Source: Pelagibius sp. (lineage in GTDB: Bacteria; Pseudomonadota; Alphaproteobacteria; Kiloniellales; Kiloniellaceae). From it: a DNA stretch of 49,577 bases. Shown here piece by piece: positions 17,512 to 25,545 of this stretch. The position numbers and the translations under genes were made by a program. The notes below the pieces were generated by a model that was given only the letters and a program-made list of their open reading frames with translations, was not told the DNA's origin and searched no databases. The stretch spans positions 1 through 49,577 of the forward strand of contig JANQMC010000095.1 of NCBI GenBank assembly GCA_028280305.1, read 5' to 3'. Position 1 is the stretch's first letter, and the number at the start of each line of letters is the position of its first letter.

Positions 17512-18378
17512 TCAGACCCACTCCACCTCGCCCTGCATGGCGAGGTATCCGTCGGGATCGGTGACCCAAAGATCGGCGTGCTTGGAATCCTGGTCGGGCG
17601 CACCGCAGACGGTGAAAGGTTTCAGGTCGAAGATCGGGCGGAGGGCGCGGAAAGCAAAACGGGTGACCCGTGCCGCCGGCAACTCACGCCGCACAAGCCC
17701 GACCATAAGGGTCGCCAGCAGCGGCCCGTGAACGATGAGGCCGGGATAGCCCTCCTCCTCCGTCGCATAGGGCTGGTCGTAGTGGATGCGGTGGCCGTTG
17801 AAGGTCAGCGCCGAGTAGCGGAACAGCAGCACCGGCGAAGGGGAGACCGTCTGGACCCAGCTTCCGTTCGCGGGGGCAGGCTTACCCGGCGGCAACACCG
17901 TTCCCGCAGCCGCCGCCTCGCGATAAACAATGTCGTGCTCCTCGACAATGCAGGGCTCCGCGCCGTCGGACAGCACGTGCTCGACGGTAACAAAGGCCAA
18001 GGGTCCGCTGCGCCCGGTCTTCTGCGCCACCGTTTTGATGGTCGACCGCCGCGTAACCGGGGCGCCGAGAGTAATCGGCCTGGAAAAGGCGACCCGGCTG
18101 CCGGCCCACATGCGCCGCGGCAGATCGATGGGCGGCAGAAATTCACCGCGTGCCGCATGGCCGTCCGGGCCCAGGCCGGCGGTCGGCGCCAGCGACCAGA
18201 AATAGGCCCAATGCCAGAGCGGCGGCAGCGCCGCTCCAGGCTCCAGCATCGCGTCTGGATCACCCCCAGAGTCGTCCAGAGTCGCCTGCAAGGCCCGCGC
18301 CCGGTTGAGGTCCAGGTTGTCGCGGGCCTCTTCCCGGCGGCCGACCCAATCGGACCAATCGTCCCGGGTTCCGCTCAT
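17512..18378 (-). CDS. HTD2/MaoC-like acyl-CoA hydratase, mesaconyl-C4-CoA hydratase-like
   Basis: The 288-residue product has two hot-dog halves. The N-terminal FAS1-like half contains LPPLWHWAYFWS and FLPPIDLPRRMWAGSR. The C-terminal half carries the catalytic segment FNGHRIHYDQPYATEEEGYPG followed by LIVHGPLLATLM. This double hot-dog form is shared by eukaryotic mitochondrial HTD2 and by mesaconyl-C4-CoA hydratase of the 3-hydroxypropionate bicycle. It would hydrate an enoyl-CoA or dehydrate a 3-hydroxyacyl-CoA. The ATG overlaps the CoA-transferase stop by 4 nt, so the two enzymes are made together and probably act in sequence. Confidence 0.87.
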   Translation of the reverse strand: MSGTRDDWSDWVGRREEARDNLDLNRARALQATLDDSGGDPDAMLEPGAALPPLWHWAYFWSLAPTAGLGPDGHAARGEFLPPIDLPRRMWAGSRVAFSRPITLGAPVTRRSTIKTVAQKTGRSGPLAFVTVEHVLSDGAEPCIVEEHDIVYREAAAAGTVLPPGKPAPANGSWVQTVSPSPVLLFRYSALTFNGHRIHYDQPYATEEEGYPGLIVHGPLLATLMVGLVRRELPAARVTRFAFRALRPIFDLKPFTVCGAPDQDSKHADLWVTDPDGYLAMQGEVEWV

Positions 18379-19514
18379 GCGCCGAACTCCTGCCGCAGCG
18401 CCGCACCCTGCGCATCCAGCGCGGGAACGCTGCCAAGGTCCGGGGCGACGCCGCGCTCCTCCACCGGCGGCGCCACCAGTTCGATCGGGCCTGCGGGGGT
18501 TTCGACCGTCACCCGACGCAACTGCGGATGAGCGCTCAGGTCGGCCGGACTGTTCACCGACCCAAAGGCGATGTCGGCGGCCTCCAGAAGCGCCACGACC
18601 GCCGCCCTGTCACGTGCCTTGAAGCAGCGCTCGATCTCCCGGTCGAGGGCGCCGCGGTTCTCGACTCGCGCGGTGTTGTCGTGAAAACGGGGATCGTCGA
18701 CCAACCCCGGCTGTTTCAGGACCTGCCCGGCGAAGCGGACCCATTCCCGCTCGTTCTGAATGCAGATGACGATCTCCTGATCCTCTGAGTCTTCCCGGCG
18801 CGCGCAGGAATAGACACCATAGGGCGCGATGCTTGGGTGGTTCAGCCCCACCCTCTGCGGGGCGCCGGGACCGTAGTCGTTGTGCAGCAGGGGCACGGTC
18901 ATCCAGTCCGCCATGCCGCTGAAGAGGGAGGCGGCCAGCCTCGCCCCCTGCCCCGTTCGCCCGCGGCTCAGCAGCGCTTCCAGAATGGCCTGATAGGCAT
19001 ACATGCCGCAGGCGATGTCGCAGACCGAAACCCCGACACGCCCCGGCCCCTCCGGCCGTCCGGTGATCGACGCCAGACCGCTCTCCGCCTGCACCAGCAG
19101 GTCGTAAGCTTTCATCTGCGCATAGGGACCGCTTTCCCCGTAGCCGGAGATATCGCAGGTGATGAGCCGCGGATCGGCCTGGCGCAACCTCTCGGAACCC
19201 AAGCCGAGGCGTTGCACCGCACCGGGGGCAAGATTCTGAATGAAGACGTCTGCCTTGGCGATCATACGTTGCACCAGCGCCAGGTCGCCGGCTGTCTTCA
19301 GGTCGACGGCGATGGATTCCTTGCCCCGGTTCAGCCAGACGAAATAGGCGCTCTCCCCCTTGGCGGCGCGGTCGTAAGCGCGGGCGAAGTCGCCCTCGGG
19401 CCGCTCCAGCTTGATAACCCGTGCCCCGGCATCGGCGAGACGGCAGGAACAGTAGGGCGCCGCCACCGCCTGTTCCAAGCTGACGACGATCAATCCATCC
19501 AGGGGCTTGGTCAT
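18375..19514 (-). CDS. CoA-transferase family III (CaiB/BaiF) protein
   Basis: The ATG at 19514 overlaps the GST stop by 4 nt and starts the conserved KPLDGLIVVSLEQAVAAPYCS segment; upstream sequence is not family-like. The 379-residue product has the catalytic aspartate in VSVCDIACGMYAYQAIL, with ITGRPEGPGR before it and YDLLVQAESGL nearby. Class III enzymes move CoA between organic acids through aspartyl-CoA thioester intermediates. The neighbouring hydratase and acyl-CoA dehydrogenase suggest that it activates a dicarboxylic or short branched acid, for example mesaconate or citramalate types. That substrate idea is inference only. Confidence 0.9.
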   Translation of the reverse strand: MTKPLDGLIVVSLEQAVAAPYCSCRLADAGARVIKLERPEGDFARAYDRAAKGESAYFVWLNRGKESIAVDLKTAGDLALVQRMIAKADVFIQNLAPGAVQRLGLGSERLRQADPRLITCDISGYGESGPYAQMKAYDLLVQAESGLASITGRPEGPGRVGVSVCDIACGMYAYQAILEALLSRGRTGQGARLAASLFSGMADWMTVPLLHNDYGPGAPQRVGLNHPSIAPYGVYSCARREDSEDQEIVICIQNEREWVRFAGQVLKQPGLVDDPRFHDNTARVENRGALDREIERCFKARDRAAVVALLEAADIAFGSVNSPADLSAHPQLRRVTVETPAGPIELVAPPVEERGVAPDLGSVPALDAQGAALRQEFGA

Positions 19515-20158
19515 GGCGGATCCGGCGGGACGTAGGTGGACTGGACACTGGACCGCTGCGCAACCCGCTGCCACCATGCCACCAGACTCGGCTGCGCCTG
19601 AAGCAATTGCTGTCCCTCCGGTGCCTCCAGAAAATACTGGAACATGGGCACCGCGTGGGCATCGGCACGGCTGAAGGCGGGCCCTGCCAGATAGGGCTGA
19701 TCGCCGATCAGACCGGCCAGCGCGGCGAGACAGCGCTCGGCCTTGGGCAGAGCTGCGGCAATGGCCGCCTCATCCGCCTCGCCGCCGCGCGGGCGCTCAA
19801 TGCTCTCGATGAAGATCTGCCGGACCATCGGCCAGTAGCCTTGACCGTCGAGCACCGAGATCACCTGCTCCATGCGGGCCCGGCCGCGCGGATCATCGGG
19901 CTGCAAGGCCGGGCCGTCGAAAGCCTCGTCGATGTAGCGGGTGATGGCGCGCGCCTCATAGAGCCGGAACTCGTCATGCTCGAAGGCCGGCACCAAGCCG
20001 AAAGGCTGCCGCTCGAGCCAGTCGTCGGGCCAGTCGGCCCGATCGAACACATCGAAAGTGACCTGATCGTAGGCGACGGCTTTTTCGATCAGGGTGATTC
20101 GCACGATACGGACATAGACACTATAGAGGGGGCCGAGCAAAACGGGCTTCATCGTCAT
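19511..20158 (-). CDS. Glutathione S-transferase family protein
   Basis: The product has 215 residues (MTMKPVLLGP); a second ATG two codons later is possible. The thioredoxin-like N-terminal domain starts with LLGPLYSVYVRIVRITL, where a serine or tyrosine would activate glutathione. It then has the cis-proline region FGLVPAFEHDEFRLYEARAI, with the glutathione-binding E-(A)-R-A-I. The helical C-terminal domain has YLAGPAFSRADAHAVPMF. Set inside an acyl-CoA operon, it may act on a reactive acid or CoA intermediate, or remove a toxic by-product. Its substrate is unknown. Confidence 0.88.
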   Translation of the reverse strand: MTMKPVLLGPLYSVYVRIVRITLIEKAVAYDQVTFDVFDRADWPDDWLERQPFGLVPAFEHDEFRLYEARAITRYIDEAFDGPALQPDDPRGRARMEQVISVLDGQGYWPMVRQIFIESIERPRGGEADEAAIAAALPKAERCLAALAGLIGDQPYLAGPAFSRADAHAVPMFQYFLEAPEGQQLLQAQPSLVAWWQRVAQRSSVQSTYVPPDPP

Positions 20159-20171
20159 TCTCTTGTGCCGA

Positions 20172-21332
20172 CTAATAGCTGCGGGGCATGCCGAGCACAT
20201 GCTCGGCCAGATAGGCGAGGATCAGGTTGGTGGAGACCGGCGCCACCTGATAGAGCCGGGTCTCGCGGTATTTGCGCTCGACATCATATTCTTCGGCGAA
20301 GCCAAACCCGCCATGTGTCTGCAGGCAGGCCTCCGCCGCTGCCCAGGCCGCTTCGGAGGCCAGCAGCTTGGCCATGTTGGCCTCCTTGCCGCAGCGCTGG
20401 CCTGCATCAAAAAGACTGGCCGCCTGCGCCACCATCAGGGCCGCCGCTTCGGACTGGGCATAGGCGCGGGCGATGGGGAACTGCACCCCCTGGTTCTGTC
20501 CGATGGGCCGCCCGAAAACCTGCCGCTCGCTGGCATAGGCACCGGCCTTGGCGATGAACCAGCGGGCATCGCCGATGCATTCCGAGGCGATCAGAATGCG
20601 CTCGGCATTCATGCCGTCGAGGATGTAGCGGAAACCCCGGCCCTCCTCCCCGATCAGGTTCTCCGCCGGCACTTCCAGGTTGTCGAAAAAGACCTCGGTC
20701 GCGGCGTGGTTCATCATGGCGCGGATCGGCTTGATGGTGATGCCCCTGCCGGCGGCTTCGCGCAGATCGACCAGGAAGACCGAGAGCCCCTCACCCTTCT
20801 TCTTCACCTGCTCCTTCGGTGTCGTGCGGGCCAGCAGCAGCATGAGATCGGAGTGTTCGGCCCGGCTGGTCCAGACCTTCTGTCCGTTTACGATGTAACG
20901 TCCGCCATCGCGCCTTGCCGTGGTGGCGAGGCTCAGGGTGTCGGTGCCGCTGGTCGGCTCGGTCACGCCGAAAGCCTGCAGCCGCAGCGTTCCCTCGGCG
21001 ATCCCCGGCAGCCAGCGCTGCTTTTGTTCCGCACTGCCGTGCTTCAGCAGGGTGCCCATGGTATACATCTGCGCGTGACAGGCAGCGCCGTTGCAACCGG
21101 CCTTGTGGATTTCCTCCAGAATCGCCGCGGCCGCGGAAAGGGGCAGACCGCTGCCGCCGTAGTCTTCGGGGATCAGGGCTGCGAGATAACCCGCCTCGGT
21201 CAGCGCCTTCACAAAGGCCTCGGGATAGGCGCGCTCGGCATCCAGTTCGCGCCAATAGCTGCCGGGAAAGCCGGCGCAAAGTGCACGCAGACTCTGCCGG
21301 ATCTCGGGGAAGGTTTCTTCTTGCTCGGTCAT
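20172..21332 (-). CDS. Acyl-CoA dehydrogenase
   Basis: The 386-residue flavoprotein has the full family layout. An N-terminal helical part contains LIPEDYGGSGLPLSAAA. The central FAD-binding region is LQAFGVTEPTSGTDT and YIVNGQKVWTSRAEHSDLMLLLART. The C-terminal helix bundle has QTHGGFGFAEEYDVERKYRETRLYQVAPVSTNLI, read here across the usual catalytic-base region (glutamate in AEEYDVER). It would oxidise an acyl-CoA to a trans-2-enoyl-CoA and pass electrons to ETF. Its start lies 13 nt upstream of the GST start region, and the genes that follow (GST, CoA-transferase, hydratase) read as one operon. Confidence 0.92.
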   Translation of the reverse strand: MTEQEETFPEIRQSLRALCAGFPGSYWRELDAERAYPEAFVKALTEAGYLAALIPEDYGGSGLPLSAAAAILEEIHKAGCNGAACHAQMYTMGTLLKHGSAEQKQRWLPGIAEGTLRLQAFGVTEPTSGTDTLSLATTARRDGGRYIVNGQKVWTSRAEHSDLMLLLARTTPKEQVKKKGEGLSVFLVDLREAAGRGITIKPIRAMMNHAATEVFFDNLEVPAENLIGEEGRGFRYILDGMNAERILIASECIGDARWFIAKAGAYASERQVFGRPIGQNQGVQFPIARAYAQSEAAALMVAQAASLFDAGQRCGKEANMAKLLASEAAWAAAEACLQTHGGFGFAEEYDVERKYRETRLYQVAPVSTNLILAYLAEHVLGMPRSY

Positions 21333-21400
21333 CGGGCCGACAGCCTAAAGCATCGCCGCCAGCCTGCAAGGCCGGCGGCCCAATGCGGCAAGCCCGACGA

Positions 21401-22165
21401 CTATCCGCGGATGTGATATCCACCATCGATGTAATGAACGCCGCCGGTGAGGTTCGATGCTTCCGGACTGGCCAGAAATGCAGCATAAGCGCCGATATCA
21501 GCAACACTCACCAGTTCGCCGGTCGGTGCCTGCGCCGCAGCCCGGGCGAGAAGTTCGTCGAATCTGTCGATCCCCGAAGCGGCGCGGGTTTTCAATGGAC
21601 CGGGAGAAAGTGCATGGACGGAGACCTTCTTAGGCCCCAACTCCGCCGCCATGTAACGGGTCACCGACTCCAGCGCCGCCTTTACCGGACCCATGATATT
21701 GTAGTTGTCGACCACTTTTTCCGAACCGTAGAAGGAAACCGTCATGCAGGTGCCGCCTGCCGGCATCATGGCCTCTGCGCCACGGACCATGCGAATGAAG
21801 GAATGGACTGAGATATCCATGGCAGTGGTAAATCCGTCGCGTGAGCAGTCGACAACCCGGTTGTGCAAGTCTTCACGCGGGCAATAGGCAACGGAATGCA
21901 GGCAGACATCCAGGCCGCCCCAGACTTGGCCAATGGCATCGAAGAGCTGAGCGAACTGCCCGTCCTCACGAACATCCAAAGGCAGACAGATTTCAGCATC
22001 CAACGCTTCGGCGATGGGGCGGACATAGGGTTCCGCCTTTGTGTTCAGGTAAGTAATGGCAAGCCGCGCGCCCTGCTCGTGAAAAGCCTTGGCGCAGCCA
22101 TAGGCAATCGAGTCCTCGTTTGCGATTCCGATCACCAAAGCCTTTTTACCCTGTAACGAAAACAC
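21401..22165 (-). CDS. fabI: Enoyl-[acyl-carrier-protein] reductase, FabI family (second-paralogue type)
   Basis: I prefer the GTG at 22165 because AGAGGAGAG lies just before it; an ATG at 22192 would add nine residues that include this ribosome site. The 254-residue SDR has the FabI NAD motif GIANEDSIAYG, LPLDVREDG, the catalytic pair in YNIMGPVKAALES (tyrosine, then lysine seven residues later) and C-terminal YIDGGYHIRG. It differs from housekeeping FabI in having SFYGSEKVVDN before the active site. It is closer to the second FabI found in many alphaproteobacteria. It lies 68 nt upstream of the acyl-CoA dehydrogenase on the same strand and may be co-transcribed. Confidence 0.88.
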   Translation of the reverse strand: MFSLQGKKALVIGIANEDSIAYGCAKAFHEQGARLAITYLNTKAEPYVRPIAEALDAEICLPLDVREDGQFAQLFDAIGQVWGGLDVCLHSVAYCPREDLHNRVVDCSRDGFTTAMDISVHSFIRMVRGAEAMMPAGGTCMTVSFYGSEKVVDNYNIMGPVKAALESVTRYMAAELGPKKVSVHALSPGPLKTRAASGIDRFDELLARAAAQAPTGELVSVADIGAYAAFLASPEASNLTGGVHYIDGGYHIRG

Positions 22166-22322
22166 AGCCTCTCCTCTGAAAATCGATACCAATAAACATA
22201 GCGGCCAAGCATGACAGAGAGGTGTCAGTTATCTGGCACCAACCTGCCGGGAGCCCCGGAGGAAGCGCTGGCCGAACCCCCGTGGCAGCGCCTAGACTGT
22301 GCCCGGCCAAAACAAGAAAGAC

Positions 22323-23018
22323 ATGATGCCTGAAGTTCCCTTGATGAAACATACAGCCGTGCTGCGCGAGCATGTCAAGCTGGCCGGCGCAAAGATCGCC
22401 GATGTCGGCTGCGGTGACGGCGGCCTGGTGCGGGCGATGACCCGGGCCGGTGCGACCGTCGTGGGCATCGAGCCCGGCGCGCAGCAACTGGCCCGCGCCA
22501 TGGCGGCGGAGCCCGCCGGTGACGAAACCTATCTCTGCGCCTACGGCGAGGCCCTGCCGCTGCCCGATGGCAGCCTTGACGGGCTGGTCTTCTTCAACTC
22601 CCTGCACCATGTGCCGGTCGAGGTGCAGGGCGCGGCCCTGGCGGAAGCGGCGCGGGTTGTCCGCTCCGGCGGCTGGATCTATGTCCAGGAACCTCTGGCC
22701 GAGGGCGCCTTCTTCGAGATGGTGAAACCGATCGAGGACGAAACCCTGGTGCGCGCCAAGGCTTACGATGCGGTGAAGCAGGCCTGCAGCGGCGAAAGCC
22801 TGGCGGAGCAGGAGGAATTCGTCTATCGGGCGCCCCACCGCCTGCCCTCTTTCAAGGCGTTCCGCGACGGGTTGGTCTCCGTCGATCCGGCCCGCCGCGT
22901 GGCGGTCGAGGCGCGCGAGGAGTCGTTGCGGCAGGCCTTTATGGCGGCGGCGGAACAGCGCGACGACGCTTTCTGGTTCGAGATACCAAGCCGTCTGAAC
23001 CTTCTGCAGCGAACCTAG
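22323..23018 (+). CDS. Class I SAM-dependent methyltransferase
   Basis: The ATG at 22323 follows an AAGAAAG ribosome site; a GTG at 22299 is a weaker choice. The 231-residue product has SAM motif I IADVGCGDGGLVRAM, an acidic end of beta 2 in VVGIEPGA, motif II-like PLPDGSLDGLVFFNSLHHVP and motif III SGGWIYVQEPLAEG. The methyl acceptor is not predictable; small-molecule, quinone-type acceptors are common for this subgroup. The next small gene begins 3 nt after its stop, so the two are probably translated as a pair. Confidence 0.87.
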   Translation: MMPEVPLMKHTAVLREHVKLAGAKIADVGCGDGGLVRAMTRAGATVVGIEPGAQQLARAMAAEPAGDETYLCAYGEALPLPDGSLDGLVFFNSLHHVPVEVQGAALAEAARVVRSGGWIYVQEPLAEGAFFEMVKPIEDETLVRAKAYDAVKQACSGESLAEQEEFVYRAPHRLPSFKAFRDGLVSVDPARRVAVEAREESLRQAFMAAAEQRDDAFWFEIPSRLNLLQRT

Positions 23019-23021
23019 ACT

Positions 23022-23351
23022 ATGGGCGTACGCTACATCTCCAAGCACGATTCGCCGGACGATCCCGGTGGCATGATTCGGGAAGTCCTTGAAATGGGCG
23101 AAGCCTTTCCCGGCCCGGCGGAAGACGTGGTGCTCGCCTGGGTTCTGCGCCTGGGCGAAGGGCGCGACCCCGCCCAGGCGGCGCGGCGTCTGATCGACGA
23201 CTACAGACTGAAAGAAGAGCCGCAGCCCGGCGGCGCCTGCGGACGCGTTATCGAGATGCTGAAAGAAACCGCCTCCTATCCTGCAGACCGCATGACCCGG
23301 CATGTCTGTCAGCCGCGGCGGCGCGGCGGCTGGCGGCGCAACAGAAGCTGA
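23022..23351 (+). CDS. Hypothetical protein, 109 residues
   Basis: I do not recognise this protein. It starts 3 nt after the methyltransferase and ends 17 nt before the YcaQ-like gene, so it belongs to the same transcript. It is soluble in character. The first 75 residues are mixed and likely helical, with acidic MIREVLEMGEAFPGPAEDVV followed by ARRLIDDYRLKEEP. The last 20 are very Arg-rich and probably disordered or nucleic-acid binding. No cysteine pair, membrane segment or signal is seen. Being tied to a methyltransferase, it may be a partner or substrate protein, but that is inference. Confidence 0.6.
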   Translation: MGVRYISKHDSPDDPGGMIREVLEMGEAFPGPAEDVVLAWVLRLGEGRDPAQAARRLIDDYRLKEEPQPGGACGRVIEMLKETASYPADRMTRHVCQPRRRGGWRRNRS

Positions 23352-23368
23352 GAAACCCGGCACAAGGC

Positions 23369-24592
23369 ATGAACCCAAGGATCATCGACAACCGTTCGGC
23401 AAGGCGCCTCTTCCTGCAGCGCCAGGGACTCTGCGAACAGCCGTACCGCAAGATCGGCGATTCGGATTTGCTCTCGCTGATCGACAAGCTCGGCTTCGTC
23501 CAGGTCGACTCGATACAGACCGTGGAGCGCGCCCACCACATGATCCTTTTCGCGCGCAATCAGACCTACCGGCATAAACAACTCAGCCGGTTGATCGAGA
23601 AAGAGGCCGCGCTGTTCGAGAACTGGACTCACGACGCCTCGGTCATTCCCAGCCGCTTCTTCCCCTATTGGAAGCGGCGCTTCGCGGTCCGGGGAGAGAC
23701 GCTCCGGCAGCGCTGGGGGAAGACTCGGCGCGGTGACTTCGAAAGCGAAGTGGAGACTGTGCTTCAGCATATCCGCGAGAACGGCCCGGCCCTCGCCCGC
23801 GACCTGGGCAACGAAGACCCCAAGACGGCGAAGGGCAGCAGCGGCTGGTGGGATTGGCATCCCTCCAAGACCGCTTTGGAGTATCTCTGGCACAGCGGAC
23901 AGCTCGCGGTGACGGCCCGCAGCGGCTTCCAGAAAGTCTACGATCTGACCGAGCGGGTTATCCCGGACGAACACCGCAGCGCCGAGCCGACGGCGGCGGA
24001 AACGGTCGACTGGGCCTGCCGTGCCGCTCTCGACCGGCTGGGGCTCGCCACCTCCGGTGAAATCGCTGCCTTTTGGGATCTGGTCTCCGCCGAAGAAGCC
24101 AAAGCCTGGTGCCTGGCACGCAAAGGTGGGGAGCTGGAGGAAGTTCTTGTCGAGAACGCCAGGACGAAAGGAAACGGGCGGCCCCGCACCGCCTACTGCT
24201 GGGCCGCCACCGACCCCTTGAAAGACCTGCCGGAGGTGCCGAAGCGCCTGCGAGTCCTCAGCCCCTTCGATCCGCTGATCCGCGACCGCAAGCGAATCGA
24301 ACGTCTCTTCGGTTTCCACTACCGGATCGAGGTCTTCGTGCCGGCGGCCAAGCGCCGCTACGGCTACTATGTCTTCCCGCTGCTGGAGGGCGAGCGGCTG
24401 ATCGGACGCATCGATATGAAGCACGAGCGCGACAGCGGCCTGCTGCGGGTGAAAGGCCTCTGGCTGGAGCCCAAGGTAAAGCTGTCCAAGGCACGAAAAG
24501 ACCGTCTGGAAGCCGAACTGGAACGTCAACGCCGCTTCACCGGCGCCGAGCGTGTGGCCTTCGATAAAGGTTGGAAAAAGGACGCGTCCTAA
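23369..24592 (+). CDS. Winged-helix DNA glycosylase of the YcaQ/AlkZ family
   Basis: The 407-residue product belongs to the HTH_42/YcaQ family. It begins with IDNRSARRLFLQRQGL, then LGFVQVDSIQTVERAHHMILFAR, which contains the Q-V-D-S active-site signature. WDWHPSKTALEYLWHSGQLAV (winged-helix part) follows, and later LSPFDPLIRDRKRIERLFGF and YYVFPLLEGERLIGRIDMKH. E. coli YcaQ unhooks interstrand crosslinks; AlkZ protects against a crosslinking natural product. The role here is probably repair of bulky alkyl or crosslink lesions. The gene converges on the ceramidase gene with a 4-nt overlap. Confidence 0.9.
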   Translation: MNPRIIDNRSARRLFLQRQGLCEQPYRKIGDSDLLSLIDKLGFVQVDSIQTVERAHHMILFARNQTYRHKQLSRLIEKEAALFENWTHDASVIPSRFFPYWKRRFAVRGETLRQRWGKTRRGDFESEVETVLQHIRENGPALARDLGNEDPKTAKGSSGWWDWHPSKTALEYLWHSGQLAVTARSGFQKVYDLTERVIPDEHRSAEPTAAETVDWACRAALDRLGLATSGEIAAFWDLVSAEEAKAWCLARKGGELEEVLVENARTKGNGRPRTAYCWAATDPLKDLPEVPKRLRVLSPFDPLIRDRKRIERLFGFHYRIEVFVPAAKRRYGYYVFPLLEGERLIGRIDMKHERDSGLLRVKGLWLEPKVKLSKARKDRLEAELERQRRFTGAERVAFDKGWKKDAS

Positions 24593-25245
24593 GCCGCCGT
24601 CGCCTGACGCCCGTGGCGCATCATGGTCCGGGTCAGCCAATAGAGCACTACCGCATTCAGGACATGCCAGAAGTAGTGCGTGCCGATGGGCAGCACCTCG
24701 CAAAGCGGTAAATCGATGGTACGCAACGAAAGAGAGGTCGCGAAAACCCCGGCCGTAATCAAGATTGGCAGACCGGCAGGATGCCCGCGGCGGAAATGAA
24801 GGAAACCGCCAACAAGGATCATGGCTGCCAGGGCGACGGCATAGGTCGAGACGCTGAAGCCGAAAAGAAGCGGCATGGCGATCACCAGAGCGAGCACGAC
24901 GAGCAGGATCAGCAGGCAAGCCTGGAGCGGCAGCATGACGAGCCGGCGCAGAGCCAGGTACATGTAGAGCAGAATGAAAGCGGCAATGGGGATGACATCA
25001 GCCAGCATGGACCAGACGACCGCAAAGGTGTGGAACAGGCCGCTGCCGACCCCGATGAAGAAGACCAATCCGATCAGCGCGGCAATGGCCGGGTCGCTGC
25101 GCAGGGTGGCCCCCTCCCGGCGGAACGCGACGACCAGCAGCCCGCCCGCAAGGATGAATGCCAGATTCGAAACGGCATTCAGTGGCTCGGCCCAGAATTC
25201 CGGCCCGACCCTTTCGCAATAGATATCAATGTGGCGGTGCATCAT
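24589..25245 (-). CDS. Ceramidase-like seven-helix membrane protein (CREST superfamily)
   Basis: The 218-residue protein has about seven membrane helices and the alkaline-ceramidase pattern: DIYCERVGPEFWAEPLNA near the N-terminus, GVGSGLFHTFAVVWSMLADVIPI near 66-88 (histidine and aspartate) and GTHYFWHVLNAVVLY near 187 (paired histidines). In CREST hydrolases these histidines and acidic residues bind zinc. Eukaryotic relatives split ceramide into sphingosine and fatty acid. Bacterial members are common in alphaproteobacteria, and their lipid substrate is not well known. No sphingolipid synthesis gene is seen in this window. Confidence 0.85.
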   Translation of the reverse strand: MMHRHIDIYCERVGPEFWAEPLNAVSNLAFILAGGLLVVAFRREGATLRSDPAIAALIGLVFFIGVGSGLFHTFAVVWSMLADVIPIAAFILLYMYLALRRLVMLPLQACLLILLVVLALVIAMPLLFGFSVSTYAVALAAMILVGGFLHFRRGHPAGLPILITAGVFATSLSLRTIDLPLCEVLPIGTHYFWHVLNAVVLYWLTRTMMRHGRQATAA

Positions 25246-25545
25246 GTTGGGAGCAGCTTACCGTCTCGCTCCCGTCAATCAACGCAGCATGAAAACCGAT
25301 GGAGACGAGATCGTAGCCCTGGTGCAAACGCAGCGGTAAGTCTAATCGAATAATAAAGAAGAGATTTGACAATATAGCTATTTTAGATACTTGAAGCTAC
25401 GCCTCATCCCCTTGCCTTTCTCTTCGGCGATCTATCGAACTTAACAATTCAGCAACATCGCCGCTGATATGAACGCATAAGCAAACAGCGGAGACTTACT
25501 TTCAACTCTGCCGCTGTGGGCTGCCAAGCTGGGTAGGAGTAGCGG
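25246..25545 (+). other. Divergent intergenic region, ceramidase / dihaem peroxidase
   Basis: No gene is seen in these 300 bases. The stretch 25340-25400 is A/T-rich compared with its surroundings and should hold promoters. TTGACA at 25366-25371 is a perfect -35 box, but the best -10-like element after it (GATACT, 25386) gives a 14-nt spacer, which is short, so I do not call a promoter firmly. A GGAG ribosome site lies 6-7 nt before the peroxidase ATG. Confidence 0.5.

Noticed and set aside
22146..23378. A 410-codon minus-strand open frame
   Set aside because: Antisense to the methyltransferase and the small hypothetical gene, which have SAM motifs and good spacing on the plus strand.
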